A model generated the notes under the pieces. That model did not search any database, was not told the origin of the DNA, and worked only from the letters and a program-made list of their open reading frames with translations. Position numbers and translations under genes: made by a program. A stretch of 64,000 bases of DNA. It comes from Burhinus oedicnemus. Taxonomy: Eukaryota; Chordata; Aves; Charadriiformes; Burhinidae. Positions 47,820 to 61,431 of this stretch are shown here, in pieces (within the stretch, counting starts at the first letter, position 1; the number at the start of each line of letters is the position of its first letter). The stretch spans positions 1,359,095 through 1,423,094 of the forward strand of contig VFFE01007128.1 in NCBI GenBank assembly GCA_008921705.1. The letters are read 5' to 3'.

Positions 47820-48656
47820 CAGCGTGGGAGCTGCTCCTGCCCAGGCGCTGCCTGCCCTTTGCAGCTGCCCAGCTCCCGCAGCAGCCGGCCCTTCGGCACC
47901 GCTCTCAGTCACAGCGCGTTCAGGTCACTCTCCTACCTGGGTTTTAACTGCCCAGGGTTACAACAGCAGCCGCTTCATGACCCACTTCCAGGTGGCACTG
48001 AGATGCCCTGGGAAGCTGGCATGTGGTCATGACTTCTGGTCCTACGTGGCCCTGCCCTGGCCACTCACCCGCTAAATAAGTGAGGGGGAAACCTACTGGG
48101 AGGATGGGCGGGAGGGAGGCAGGTGGCACTGCGTGACACAGCAGTGACACCATCAAATCCTCTTGTTCCTCTTCAGCAGCCCTGCTGGGGCAGGGAGGAA
48201 AGTGCGAGTTGGCCTCTGGTTTTGTCAGCTGTAATGGATACATCACATTTTTACATATACCCTGCTCTGCAAAAGTCTGCTTGCACCCAGACCCTGCTCT
48301 GCGGGCAGAGCTTTTGTATAGTCGGTTGTTCAGGGAAATCCAGCTGTTGGCAGCTGTGCCAGCGCTGGGGCCAAAGGACATGACCCGTGCCTCTGCTCCA
48401 CACAGCCAGTGCCACCCCGGCAGCCACCCACAGGCTCGGGAGCGAGCAGGGAGGCTCTGAGCACCTGGGGAAGGGCAGCATGGGGGCTACCAAAGCGGTT
48501 GGGGAACTGAACCCTCTAGGAATCTCCTGCCCCATCACAGAGGACAATTCCTTGCTCCGAGATCCACGACTCAGGAGGGCAATGAACTCCACGGGGAAAC
48601 ACAGCTCGTGACAGAAATATTACTCAGTGGCTCTCTCCTGCCCTTGTGAGCTCTGC
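47820..48656. other. GC-rich stretch left of the CpG patch
   Basis: GC-rich sequence with moderate CpG content (47820-47930 most dense). Frames of 83-145 codons occur on both strands, all overlapping, and none is recognised. It merges into the CpG patch at 48657. Confidence 0.45.
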
Positions 48657-48917
48657 AGCTGCGGGCAGGCGCGCTCACGTGGAGCTGGCCTGGGCAGGCA
48701 GGGGAGAATACCAGGAGGGATTCAATCCCTGCTCCAGCCACAGCTGGACACAAGCCCCAGCATGAGCGGACAGCCACCGCCGCCGGCGGGAATGTACCCA
48801 GCAACCTCCCTGCAGCTCCTCCAGACGCTCCCGGCCGGGGCTGGCGGGGAGAGTACGTGTCCAGCCGCTGCCGGTATCTATTCCAGGACTGCAAAAGGTA
48901 CACATTTGTTTCGGTAA
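48657..48917. promoter_or_regulatory. CpG-island-like patch with a possible first coding exon
   Basis: About 17 CpG dinucleotides in 260 bp, the densest CpG stretch of the window. Inside it an ATG at 48762 with A at -3 opens a 51-codon plus-strand frame starting MSGQPPPPAGMYPATSLQLL, which looks like a Pro/Ala-rich protein N-terminus. Donor-like sites lie in it at 48853 (GTACGT) and 48898 (AAAAG|GTACAC). The frame otherwise ends at TAA 48915-48917. Long minus-strand frames overlap too. I do not recognise the peptide, and no TATA box is evident. A small CpG promoter with a first exon is possible but unproven. Confidence 0.3.
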
Positions 48918-49124
48918 CAGTGGTCTTGGCAGGCAAGAGGGGCAGCTCCAGCATGCTTTTTTATACATACATATTTTGGACTCCCACTGAGAGTTATTAG
49001 TTATTAAAAAGCAATCAAATGAGGCTGGCTTTGGAGTACGTTTGTTAGCCATATGATGTCAATTAAGCCCCAGTCTCCTGACTGCGTGGAACTGACATTA
49101 CCTCATACACAAGCAGAATTAAAT

Positions 49125-49149
49125 TCCTTCTCTCCCTCTCCCTCTCTTT
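49125..49149. repeat. CT-rich polypyrimidine tract
   Basis: TCCTTCTCTCCCTCTCCCTC and continuing. A simple polypyrimidine sequence. Confidence 0.85.
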
Positions 49150-50569
49150 GAAGTTGGTAATGACAAGTATCTCCCACATTCCCAGAGAAAATGGTGCAGT
49201 TATCCTAAATATGTGGATGCCTTCAATTTGTAATTAATAGAGCTACGTAGCACATAATTTTGCTGGAGCATGCGGCAGCAGAGAAGGATTCGCTTGGTGG
49301 TACAGTGCTAAATAACTTGGTTATCAGTCCACTGAACAAAGCGGGGCCGCTCAGCTGAGCAGCTGCCCACCGAGTCCCAGGAAGACTCACAGGTGAGATG
49401 TTATGCTGCTTGTAAATTACTGGAGAAAGCGAGGTTTTTCTTCACTCACAAATAGCGGGTTGCCACTAACAGCAAACCTGCTTTTTCTCAATGCTTTGCA
49501 AAGCTGAACACCGCAAGCACTCGCTCCCATCTTGTGGGCTGAGGCAGCCACTCTACTGTCAGTACCATTAGCTATGGAAGCTGACCACCAAGGTGGACCA
49601 GAGGCCATAGATAGGACACCGAGCAGGTAAAATGTAGCTGCAGCTTTTGCAACAATGGATAAAATTAGTATAGTCTATTAGCTCCTGCAGAGCTCTGAAA
49701 TGAGTTGAAAGTTTCCACCCTCTCACTTTGGAGAGGAGTTTGTATCTCAAACACCACACTTGACGTCAACTGGAAACCCTAACAGAAGGGTTAAGACTTG
49801 TATTGACAATATGATGTTATTTTAACAGATTTCTAAATCTCCCAAATAAGCCTTATTTAGATTTTACTACAGATCTATGTGTTTGCTTAACAGGCATTGC
49901 CTGAGCATCAAGACATCTCCCTCTGGTACCTCTGTGGCTGTCACACTGTCCTGTAGGCTCCAAGCAGCACAGTACAGCAACGCGATACAAGAATCTACAT
50001 AGAATATTTCATAGACAAAAGAATTGCTTAAGTGAATACTGTATTTCCTTTCAAAGGCAATCTTATCTCTTTGTGGCTTGTTTTTATCAAGCTTGCCCAT
50101 TTTAATACCAATGCTGCAATTTAACACTAAAACAGGAAGAATACTTTTGTCAGTCAAGTTGGCAGAGGTTTCGTATCTATAGTGCTATGCCAAATATATA
50201 TACACAACTATTCTATCAGAGTGCGAAATCACAAACGATTGCCAAATCAATTGAAACTAATATATTCCAGATTAACAGCTCTCTTGCCAATTAGCCAAAA
50301 AATACCCATTATCAATTGCAATGGATGAAAATATTTTTTTCATATTTATGTCAAACATACGGATATTTTTGAGTGAGAAAACTACCATAAGAAAACCTGC
50401 TATAAAACATTCCAGTTCAAAATGTGGATAGTCAAGGTTATGAACTGTGGTTTTAAGAGCAGACTTGTTAAAAGCAATGAAGCACTGTGGAACATTTTTT
50501 GTAGTTATGTAAAGCAGCTTTACTCTACACATAAACCTATGTACCTGACATGCCCTGGAATGAGATTTT

Positions 50570-50632
50570 ACACAAGTATATATTTTATGTATATTTTTTC
50601 ATGTGTACTATGCATATATATCTATATAAAAT
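50570..50632. repeat. AT-rich low-complexity segment
   Basis: Repeated TATAT, ATGTATAT and TATCTATATAAA blocks with little other sequence. Confidence 0.8.
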
Positions 50633-53600
50633 GAATACTTATTGGAAATTATTTAGCTTCCACTCTACAGTTCAGTTACAGCATCTTCATTGCTTTGTCC
50701 TGTTTCCATGACTTGAGATGATTTATTGCCAAGACAGTGCACTGTAAGGGAAGTCCTACAAAATTTTAGGTAGATTTACCGCACCGTAGACAAGACTTAC
50801 CAATACGTCACACATTCATTACTTCCATCGTCTAGGACCAGGGCTCAAGTACTGCATTTGGGATTTGTATTTTAGGTGTACCGGGTTTGTTGTTGGTAAA
50901 AGGGTTTTGTTTCACAGTCGTAAAGAAAAGACCTACTTGAAAATCCTACCTTTCCGAGGCCTGTGGATGGAGGGATTTTCACTTCCCCATCAGGTCCAGT
51001 TCAAGGGCTGAGGTAATATTTATGGCTTTGATAAGGTTTCATGCAACTGGAAGAAAGCCAAAGATGAGACATTCCTGGCTGAAAGGATCCAGCTGTCGAA
51101 CGAAGCACCGAGACCAGACAAACCAGGGGTCCGGCTGTTCTTACCTGTAAGGCCATTTGCTTTAAAAAGCCTTTTCCATCATAACCCATAGGATAATGCT
51201 CACCTGCACACCTTCTCCACAACATATTCTCAGGAGCAGGTCACACCATCCCCAGAACTGGGCACAACGAAAGGCTCCGTGATCTCAGCTCTAGCTGCCA
51301 ATGTGCCGAAAGCTGGCACCCTTAGAGCACACCAACACGGAGGATAAAAGTTTCCCCATTTCCCACTGTCATAGAGATTTTAAGGAGGGGTTTTCTCCTG
51401 AAGCATAGAGGTGATGTTCAAACAACACTTACGTCAGGTGCTAGGAATATCCAGTGGTGTCCAAGGAAGGAGTGAAAAGCGCAGTCCCATCGCCGCGTGT
51501 CCCACAGCAAACACCAACAGCCTCTTGGCCACACTCCCACGATCCAAATGGAGAGCCCAGACCTCACACGGGACAGCGAGTGTAGTGTATGGGAAAAGCC
51601 AGCAGTGTAATGAAAGAAAATCTGTTTTGGAGGTGTTGGTTTATTTGATAGGGAAGATCAGCTTAACAGGAAGAAAAACCAGAGGATGTGAGAGGACACA
51701 GCAGTTGCAGAGGATGCTGACACCTGTGTTTGAGCAAGGAAACTGAACAAGCTCCACAATCTCAAATGCAGAAAACTCGAGTGAGAAAACCATGGAGGAG
51801 TCAACAGGCCCAGTAACGGTATCAACAGCAAGCAGCTTTCTGCAAAGACATGGACACCAGCTCAACTCATTACTACATTGTCTCAGTTTCAGGGCTTCCT
51901 GCCCCTGACATAAACCTATGCAAGCCAGGTCTACTTTTACATTATGTTTTTGGCTGGTATTCAAATATCTCCACCATCAATCTGGTCTCTCTTTCCCAGC
52001 CATATCTTGACTCCCTCATTTGTTCCCTGCCTTTGGCTGTTAGAAATAGGAGTAGGGATTACAGAAACAGCAGGAGCCTTCATGCAAAGCCCTCTAGATT
52101 TCCTTGAGTGCTGTAATGCCATGCGCTCACCAAACAGATGTGCGTAATCAATGCGTCTGTCATTCACTGGCAAAATAAAGCTGAGTTTAAGGTGTCCAAA
52201 TAGCCTCACGTTTGACATTTCTGAACTTCAGAGCACTTAACTTTCTAAAGTCAATGTAAAAAAAGTTGAAGGACAAGAATATTTGTCACCAAGGGGAGGT
52301 TTTTAGGAAGAATCTCCAGCCAGCCTCAGGAACCAGCATTGCCCCAAACTGTGCTGCCCACCAGTCTACATGTGCTGGTCGCCATATTTCTTCTACTGAG
52401 GCTTGTCGAGCATGAGAAACTGTTAACAAAGCACCAGGCTTTCAAATGCTCTGGATGATTTTAAATGTTTCCACTGGTGCAAGTCTATAGCAGTCTCTGC
52501 AGTACCAAGGCAGAGGATCAGCCCTGAATGGAAGCACCACTCAAAGTGAAATATTGAGAGTTTTATTGTAACCCAGATTGAGTGGTTGGTCCCTATTGCA
52601 GACAGTACAGAGTAGAACTTGGGGATCTACAGGATGGAAATAAAAATCAGCCATGATACGCTAAGTTTTTAGTTTGGGGCAGACACAAGCACAAGGGCAC
52701 ATACTCAGTTGCATAAATAATGGCAGAACAGGAAAGAATTGAGTGATTTTGCCCATTATCACTGTATCAGAGCAAAGAATTGTGCACGGGGGAGCAAACA
52801 GATTTTAAACAGCTCTAAAGATCTACTGATTTTAAAAAAAAGTTGCACAGCGTGTGCATAACCTATTAACTCATTGCCACACGTTATCACTGCATTCAAT
52901 AGCTTAACAGGGTTCACATACAAATTAGGCATTTCCACAGAAAATGAGAACATCGGATGGTCCTGAATGAGGTAAATAATAGGTTTAAAAAGATGTAAAC
53001 ACTCATATTTCAGGGTAGACTCATGAGACTGGACAAAAAAGTCCTCCAGTGGGCAGGTATAGCATTACAGGACCTGTAGCCTGGAGCACAAGCCGCTTTC
53101 AAAGCCCTGACAATGCACAAAACGGACCACAGCTCTGCCTGGTATGGTAATTCCTGGTTACTGAAGGGACTCACGTTACATTTTACTGTGTCTTCTTACA
53201 TTTACATCTGAGAAAAAATAGTATTTGCTATCCTTGAAGTGCACACAAGAATTTTTGGCTGCTCACCCACATAAATGTAAAATTGCACAATTTGCCTTGG
53301 GTTTTCTACTGGTGTTACCCTGCCCATGCCCGGCGCCTCTGAGATGCTTCCAGACAAGAATTCCTGATTCCCTGGAGTGAGCTGATGGTGAAGCACAGCA
53401 CACTAAGCGTTGAAGCTGTGGTTAACCCATAAACAATTTAGCAAATCGCTACCATTATCCCAACATTTCTAAAGGCATTAATCTGCAGCCCAGCAGTATT
53501 GTTATTACCTTATCTCTGATAACGTACAAAATCCAGTGCCTTGAAGCCCATTTATTCACAATCTTTTAGTGGGGCCCATGGGCTATCAACCCAAGCACTG

Positions 53601-54076
53601 AAAATCAGAGGTGGGACTAACCTAATTAAACCTTTCTTTTGACTTCCCTAGCAAATGTCCTTTGATACTGGCACTGCCACCAGCCCATCCGAAGATGTTT
53701 TGAGAAGGAAACAGGGATGGAGATCTGCAAGGACCCTTTAATCCTATCCCTCCGCAGCCCCATCAGTCCATCTGACCGCAACCTCAGCCAGGGCTCATCT
53801 CTCCATCATCTCCTCTTTGTCACAAATGGCATCCAACCTGCCCCCAGCAAGACGGCACAGCAGTGGCAGGGAGGATTGCCGACTGCTGACGGTCCCAAGG
53901 ACAGCAGCCTTGGTGGGACAAGGGCAGGAACCAGCTCAGTACTGTTTCGCCTCTGGCTGTTGCAAATGTTACTGGAATGTGCCCGGACACCAGATTCACC
54001 ACTCAGGTATGCACCAAGCAAGATGAGGGTGGGAAGGGAAGTGGAGGGAAGTAAAGTAATACCTATTCTTGGACAT

Positions 54077-54090
54077 AAAAAAAAAAAAAA
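54077..54090. repeat. A14 homopolymer
   Basis: Fourteen A followed by TTTAAAAATT. No retroposon is attached. Confidence 0.9.
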
Positions 54091-57000
54091 TTTAAAAATT
54101 AATCACCAACGTTGGCAAGGAAAAATACTCGATTTGAGGTTTGCAAGAGGGCAATTATATTTTTAAAGCTGGCATGAAGCTTGTCCTTTGCCTCACTGGA
54201 TCTAATCCAACACCAGCTGAAATCACTTGCCAATGGGTTGCACTTGGGCTTTCATGTAAGTCAGGTCTTTATATAAAAACTCACGGTGCAAAATTACCCA
54301 ATAGATCTATTTGTAATAAGTACCTTTCTATAAAACGTTGAGCAAATAAGCCCTTATATTTTTAGGAGCATTTAAAATGTTTACTATAAAATTTTATTAT
54401 GCATTAAACTTAATTACCCAAATTAAATTCTCAATTATTGTACCTGTGCATGCTGTTTTATTTTTTGCTTCACTAATGCCAGATGGTATAGCTATTCATT
54501 TTTATTTTGAAATTCTGATTGCATTTATGCAGTTATTTCTTGGTGGTGGTGAACTAACGATAGAACCTGGTTAAGCTTTACTGTTACTGACAGAGGCCAC
54601 GCAGGCTATATACTGCCAATCACAGCTGGCAACGTGCGCTGGGACTTTTTTGAAGAAAGGCTGCAGTGATCAAACAAATGGGACTGAAAAGTACTGTCTG
54701 GTAGGACCTAATGTTGAATCAAAAGCAGATTTCCATTTTGGAGCCAATTCTTTCTTGAAACCAGGTTTTCAGAGATGAAAACATTACATCACTTTGGGGG
54801 GAAAGGGAAAGGATACAATAAGAAATTTTAAGGCAAATAAGCCTTACAGTTTGCCAGGCGTATGACTGCTGATGATTAACTTTATTTATGCATTTATGGA
54901 ACATCTTTTACATTTTTATATCAAGCATAATAACCTCCTCCCCCCCACCCCCTGAGCCTCAACCGTATTAAACTACTGAAATAGGAAGTTACATTCCTAT
55001 TCTTTTGATTTGAAAACCGAGTTCCCTGTTTCTCTAAATGTTGTAACAGACATATATTTCCTGGTAAGCTTAATGATGAGCTCTGCTAGCCATACAAATA
55101 ATACAAACATAACTCACTGCAAAGATATGCCCCTTTCAGAGACCACTTCATTTATTCTTTGTAGTAGCAAGGAGCTGAAAAATCCAGGCATGAAATCATG
55201 TTTTCCAGCTATGCTTTTTGTTATATTTATGGTCTCTCTGGTAAAATCAAAGGAATGCACTTCTGTGTAATGGGGCATAGTTTGAATGGCACAGTAACCA
55301 TCATGCTATAAAGTTTAGAGTTGGGCTGCTTGATTACAAAAGCATGTCCTCACTCCAGCCTTTGCACAATGCAGCTGTTTAAATCACTGGGAGTTTAAAA
55401 TTGGAGTCACTCGAGAACCAAAATTGCATGTGATGGCAAAATGGTAGAAGATATTAAGTGTGGGCTGCCAATTTCAGAGCAATTTCTAGAAGTCTGAGAG
55501 CTTACTGATAAAACTACGGGATGTAGAAGATGCAGCACTCATTAAACTCATTTTTTGCCTGCATCATGAGATTTTCTTTCTTGGAACTTCACTGTGGGGC
55601 TCCTTGAATTTAGAAACAGGTACCAACAAACAAGATAATGAGATTTTGAGGAATGGAGCCTTTAACTTCTGCTGGTTTTCTCCTGAGATATGCTCTCTGC
55701 TACCACACGTTCATTTATTACTCTGTTGGACAAATCTTGCAGTCCCTACTTGGTTTAAGAATGTTCATCATGCAACAATCCCATGTAAATTTTCAAGTAA
55801 GTAACAACATGCTAATGCAACGATCGCCCTCCTTTTCCTTTTAGGTCACGTGCCACAGTATGGCATCCCAGAACTCATCAGTCAGACAAGGGACCAGGGT
55901 TTACAACACCTGGTAGGTACCTCACGCTGACATAGGGCGTTAACATAAGGAGGTGGAGCTCCGCTGTGACCACCAGGCTCCGTGCGGTAGTCACCAAGGT
56001 AAGGTTTTTCCACAAGTCTCCCACCTATTTTTCAAGCTCACATTTATCTGTACCATGGCTTAGTTTTGACAGTGGAGTCACCTCCAATGGCATCACCTCT
56101 GCCAGGCAGATGAGGAGCTGGCCTCCCCCACCATGTCTCCCTCCCCTGGGAGCATGCGGCAGAAAGACCTGGCGAGGTCACACCTCAGCACACGCTACAG
56201 GTCACGATAATTGCAGTGTTATAATAAACTAGAGGGGCTTTTTTCTCGTACTTTTCATCCTCCTCCAAAGAAGCACCCAAACCATGTAAGCTGCCAAGGA
56301 TGTCCAAGATGACATATACTGTGGCTTTATAAAACTCACTAACAGCAGGTTTAATAACGTGCTTTTCCTGCTTTTCCAAACTACAAATACTAAATAGCCC
56401 TAAATCTTTTTCTCAAGGTAATTCCCAGATTTCCAAAAGATAGCTGAGACTCCTCCACCCAAATATTACACACTGAAAACACACTCAATACATTGAGTGT
56501 TATCAGAAATACATTACAAAAATGCTGTGACTACCAGTACAGAGCTGATGTCTAACCATTGTCTCCTCAGGGTGACATCTCAGACACCAGGTCTCCTGTC
56601 AAAGCATTGGTTTCCTCCCGTGCAGGGAGGTTTCTGCAGGGCAAAAGCCAGTGAAGAATGTGTCCTCCGTCATTCCTCAAAGCAACTCACACAGTTTCCA
56701 CAGGAGAGGCAGTTTAAGGATTACCAGACACCACTACAAGTCTGCTTCTGCTGTTTTTCCTATACTATTTAACCCTCATCCTTGTTGCCAAAAAAATGTC
56801 AGTAAACTCAATAGCTTCCAAAAGCCTGTGATAACTGTGTGACACCTGCAACAGCACAAGGATGAGGAATGGGGCTCACACAGCAGTCCTTCCTTAAAAC
56901 CTCAAAACTGTTTAATTAGGAAACGACTGGAAAGCCATTGCAGATCCAAAGCATCACAGGGAAATAAGGGTACAACACTTTTTTACTTTTCAGCTATTAA

Positions 57001-57540
57001 ATGGCTGTAGTTTTTTTTTTTTCCAAATTTGCAGCTACTGTTTCACTAATTTTTATTAAATCTGGGTGTGTACCAGTTCAGGCCATTTTGATTTTCACCT
57101 GCATGAAAGTTACATACATCCTGCATGGTCTGACATCACTTAATCTACAAGATTAGAGTTAATTCGCTGTTTTACCTAATTAACTCCACTGGACTGATTA
57201 CACTTACTTCTCTCTCTGGCTAAGATGCATGCAGCTGCTCATCTAAAGCATACAAATTATCTCATAGCCTAGTTATGCTGCTGACACGAGGTCATGAAAA
57301 ATGTGCCAGCAAAACAGAATCCCCAGTGCTCCAGCAGACAACAACGAACCTCGTATTTCACTATAACTTGGCAATTAAGTCGGAAGAAATACCTCAGGAG
57401 AGGAGCCGTTCTCCAGGATTTCAAGCAGAACAAACTGCTGCTGATGAATTAGCTAAGACCCACTGCAGTGCGCAGGCAAAATGCGAACCACACTGAAACT
57501 CTTTGTTCTTAATGTTTCTAATGGCATAAATTAGGATTTC

Positions 57541-57840
57541 TGTAAGTAAGGCACAGGGGATGCGGCGACCTGCTGCACGAGACCGTGCTGCCTTAGGGAA
57601 GCTCAGCACAATCCAGCATGGCTTCATCCTGCAAACAGATAAAGTGCTGTCAGCCTGTCAGGCACCCCAGCCCATGGCTTGGCCAAGCTGTAAGAGCACC
57701 CCACAGCCAGCGACACCGGGGCTGTCCTGGTCCCACGGGCCCACTGGTGGCTGCTGTCCCAGAGACGCGTGCGGCAACTGGGACCACCACTCCTGTCTCA
57801 TGCCACCATCCTGACATCAAGACTTTGATGACCTGAGGCG
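57541..57840. other. GC-rich islet
   Basis: GC-rich with moderate CpG content, flanked by AT-rich DNA. Overlapping frames on both strands (for example 57560-57814 and 57618-57836, plus) are composition effects. No gene is recognised. Confidence 0.35.
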
Positions 57841-60800
57841 GTACAGATGTGTATCCCCTACTGCATGCACACCAGCAGAGACCTGTAACGAGTCAATTAG
57901 TAAACACTGGGCAATTACTGTTGGTCATCCTTCTGCAAACTGCAGGAAGGAGACTGTGGCTTTTCCCCCTCTGCTCAGCACAGGCTAACGCACTACCATA
58001 TAAATGCTTCCACAACACCAGTACGAAAAGACGTGACAGGTCACACAAATTTAATCAGAGCACGCTGATTTAAACAGAAGACACTGCAATGGCCCAGGAA
58101 GCAGAGCAGGGTTCATTGGAAGTGACAGTGACAGTGACCTCCTCCTGGGGCTGCCAAGGACAGGTGAAGCAGGACGGCCGAGCCATGGGAGAGGAGCAAG
58201 CACAGGGGTTATGCAGCTTTTCGCACAGGAGACCTGGCTCCAGCTCGTCCGGGGCCATTCCTTCACTACTGAATAGCAAAGACTATTAGAAACAGGGAAG
58301 GGAGACACAAACGCCTTTTCTTTGTGTGGCCACAGTTGACTTGAAAAAAACACAAAGAAATCCACCTGGAAACACCAGAAAGAATCAGGTCCCAAACCAT
58401 TTAGGAGAGCCTGGGTAGACATGAAGCACGGCCTATTAGTCAAGCACAGTTTCAGATTTCACCTGTTTCTGCACTGAGATAGGCCTGACATCTTTTACGG
58501 ATATAAAAATATCCCACAGTTGACTAAATCATCATTTAACCTCATTTTTCCTTTCTAGAGGAGTTTCCTTTGAAGTTCCTCTGCGTATTTCATTATTGTC
58601 TTGGGATCTGGAAAAACTGTTGTTACTTGAAACCACCAAATCTGGAATCCATTAAAGATGAGACCGAGCCAGGGAGCACCAGCATGGTACTAAGCACTCA
58701 GCCACAACAATTTAACACAACTGTGCAAGAAAACCTTGATTAATTATACCCTCAGTAATTATGTCTAAAACTATTTCTACTATCTCTAAATGAGAGGTAA
58801 CTAATTTGAGATAGCAATACAACATACTTTTTCACATGCACATGACCTGTATCAACTTTGAAAAATTACTCGCTTTCCAAGAATGAAATCCACTCCTGTC
58901 CGTCGTTCTCAGAAAATCTATACTGCCCACAGAAAAACATACCAGCCACATTACGCATTATTCACAGTATTATAATGTTTCCTCTCTTTCCAAGAGCAAT
59001 ACAATTTACAGGGAAATAACAGAGAATGTAACGCACAACGCAAATCGAAGCATAACAGATAAAAGTCATCTAGTACTATTTTCCCACACTGATGGTGGAA
59101 GTTGGGAGAGATGCTCCACTTTGCACAGGAATAGGTCCCTCATGAAGGGACGCGTGGATTCTGTACCACGCAACATGCACAGTAGTTAAAAGGCACTCCT
59201 TTGCCATCAGAGCTGGGATACTTCTAAATGGCATGTTTTCAATAGGGTTTCCACCTTGCCAATGCAAGCACACAAACAAGTCACTGTGTTAATATGTGAG
59301 CAGTTTTCTCCTGATGAGAAAACATTAACAGCCTTTTCACATACACCTTCCACCACAGACATGAAAAAAATCCAAGGCAAACACCCCCCAGACATCCCCT
59401 CCCATCTTTCTAGCAATAACTGGAAACCATGTCTGCTGCCTACACAACCTGTTGCTAAAAAGCTGCTGTGCCAGGCTCAGGCTTCGTCTCCTCAGGCTGT
59501 TAGCAGGGCGTTAGGATTACCTTCAATTGCACTTCCAGGACCTGCTCCATAGATAGAGATTGTTACTCCAAGTATTTTTAACGCTTCCTCAGTTGTACAT
59601 TAGAAACCTACTTTCTCACTTCCAGTTTTTCTGAAAAAAGCTTGCGGCAACCCACATCTCTTGCCGAGATACACAATTTGAAGCTCCTCTCTCTTTCAGT
59701 GGGGTAAATCAGGCATGTAACTATTTGAAATCAACCAACTGATGGAGAAGAGACGGAGACGGTGCCACCTGCGGAGCTCACCAAGCACCCTGCCGTGGGC
59801 ACGTCCCACCAGAACGCAGCAAGTCGCTGCTGCTGCTGCGCACACCCTGTGAAGCCCCACAAACCCAACTACCACCAGGCACTGGCCGTACCAGAGCATC
59901 CCTAACCCAGCCACCACTGCAGAAGCTGAGCACATCACATTTATTCATTCCAGTGAAGACTTTCCTAGCACTCAACTGTATCGGGATCTCTGCTGAACTG
60001 ATCACAGAAAGCTCTCCAACAGCTTATCCTCACTCCTCAATCTTCACTGAACTGTTCGGTTTGGGGAAGCCTTTTGAAGAACGATGAACTACCCAGATTT
60101 TCACATACCCAGTTCATGCTCAGACAGCAAAAACCTCAGCCTGTCCCTGCTCCATTATCCCATAGACACACACTTCCCTGGTGGTGCCCTTCCATCCCCC
60201 ACGCAGCTTTAACAGCCTGCAGTTTTATCCCATTTGCAGCACATGGTCAGCATGTGCGTCGTGTCTGTGCTTCCAACATATTTCACAACCCTTTTCAGAG
60301 AAGACACCGCAGAAGACAGGATAACATCTCTCCAAACATACAACAATTTTCAATAAATCACTGTATCTGTTTTAACAGCCCTGATCAAAATTAATTACAA
60401 TCCTAATGGGAGAAATTGTCATGGCACTTATGGTGAATTACTGCCATACATGAGAGGTCTTCCCAAACTTCAAGCTTAGCCTGTGCAACTTAGCTATAAA
60501 AACTCAAACCAACAGCCTGACCAAACTTTCCTACAGCCTCCTGCAGCCACCCAGTGACTCCTCTGTGCCAGCCCAGGCTCCTGTCCCTGGCACAGGCACA
60601 CACCCCCCCTGCCACTGCAGCTACAGGGACATGAGCATCTGGCCCATGTGCCCCCCTGGGGCAGCAGGGACGATCCCCAGCTTTCCCCCAGCCTAGCCCT
60701 AGGGTGGTGTAGGAGTCAAGTCGTGGAGAGGAAAGAACCTTGGGGCAACAGGTAAAAGCAGCCAATGATGCCCAATGGTACAAGGAAAGGAAGGAAGCAT

Positions 60801-61296
60801 TCTACTGGACTTTAACAAAAAAGGAACTTTTAAAAAACATCCTGTATCTGTTTAAAATTACATTATAAAAAAGTTATAATGAACGTCCCTATGCTCATAA
60901 AAGGATATATTCTCTTACTGTAAACTGTTGGCAGACTGAACATTCTAGTCTACAGGATAACAACCACACATTTAAGCTATCACTTCCCAATTATACACAA
61001 ATTAATAATTCACTGCCACAGGGAAAAATGAGCCAAATCATACATCATTCTTACAGCAGCTAATTGGGCATGGAGCAGGCCAGCTCTGGTGGTAAATGGT
61101 AAATAATGCATACAGTATACCAAATTTTGCATGTAGATAGACAAGTTAACTTGCTTCCCACTAAAGAAAAAGGACTTTTTAAGAAGTAAACCATTTATCT
61201 CAACACTAACATGCAAGATTCCCTTCACACATAGACCTACCATTACATGTCTATTGTACAGAAAATACTTATTAACAAGCATCATGTTTCAAGATT

Positions 61297-61343
61297 TGTG
61301 TGTGTACGTGTGTATGTATATATATGCATACATACGTGTATAC
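61297..61343. repeat. interrupted TG/TA microsatellite
   Basis: TGTGTGTGTACGTGTGTATG followed by TATATATGCATACATACGTG. Alternating purine-pyrimidine throughout. Confidence 0.88.
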
Positions 61344-61415
61344 AGAAACACAGAAAACCTTACAATTCAAATAAAATTCACTGTGAATACATGGATATTA
61401 AAGCTTCCAAGAATA

Positions 61416-61431
61416 ATATATATATATATAT
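61416..61431. repeat. (AT)8 microsatellite
   Basis: Eight uninterrupted AT units. Confidence 0.92.

Larger units (their letters stand above)
48918..57540. other. non-coding AT-rich stretch
   Basis: About 8.6 kb without a recognised gene. It holds a CT-rich tract (49125-49149), an AT-rich low-complexity segment (50570-50632), an A14 run (54077-54090), a C-run (54938-54953) and a T12 run (57011-57022). Frames do not exceed about 149 codons (53717-54166, plus) and show no domain. No RNA gene or transposon is recognised. Confidence 0.55.
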
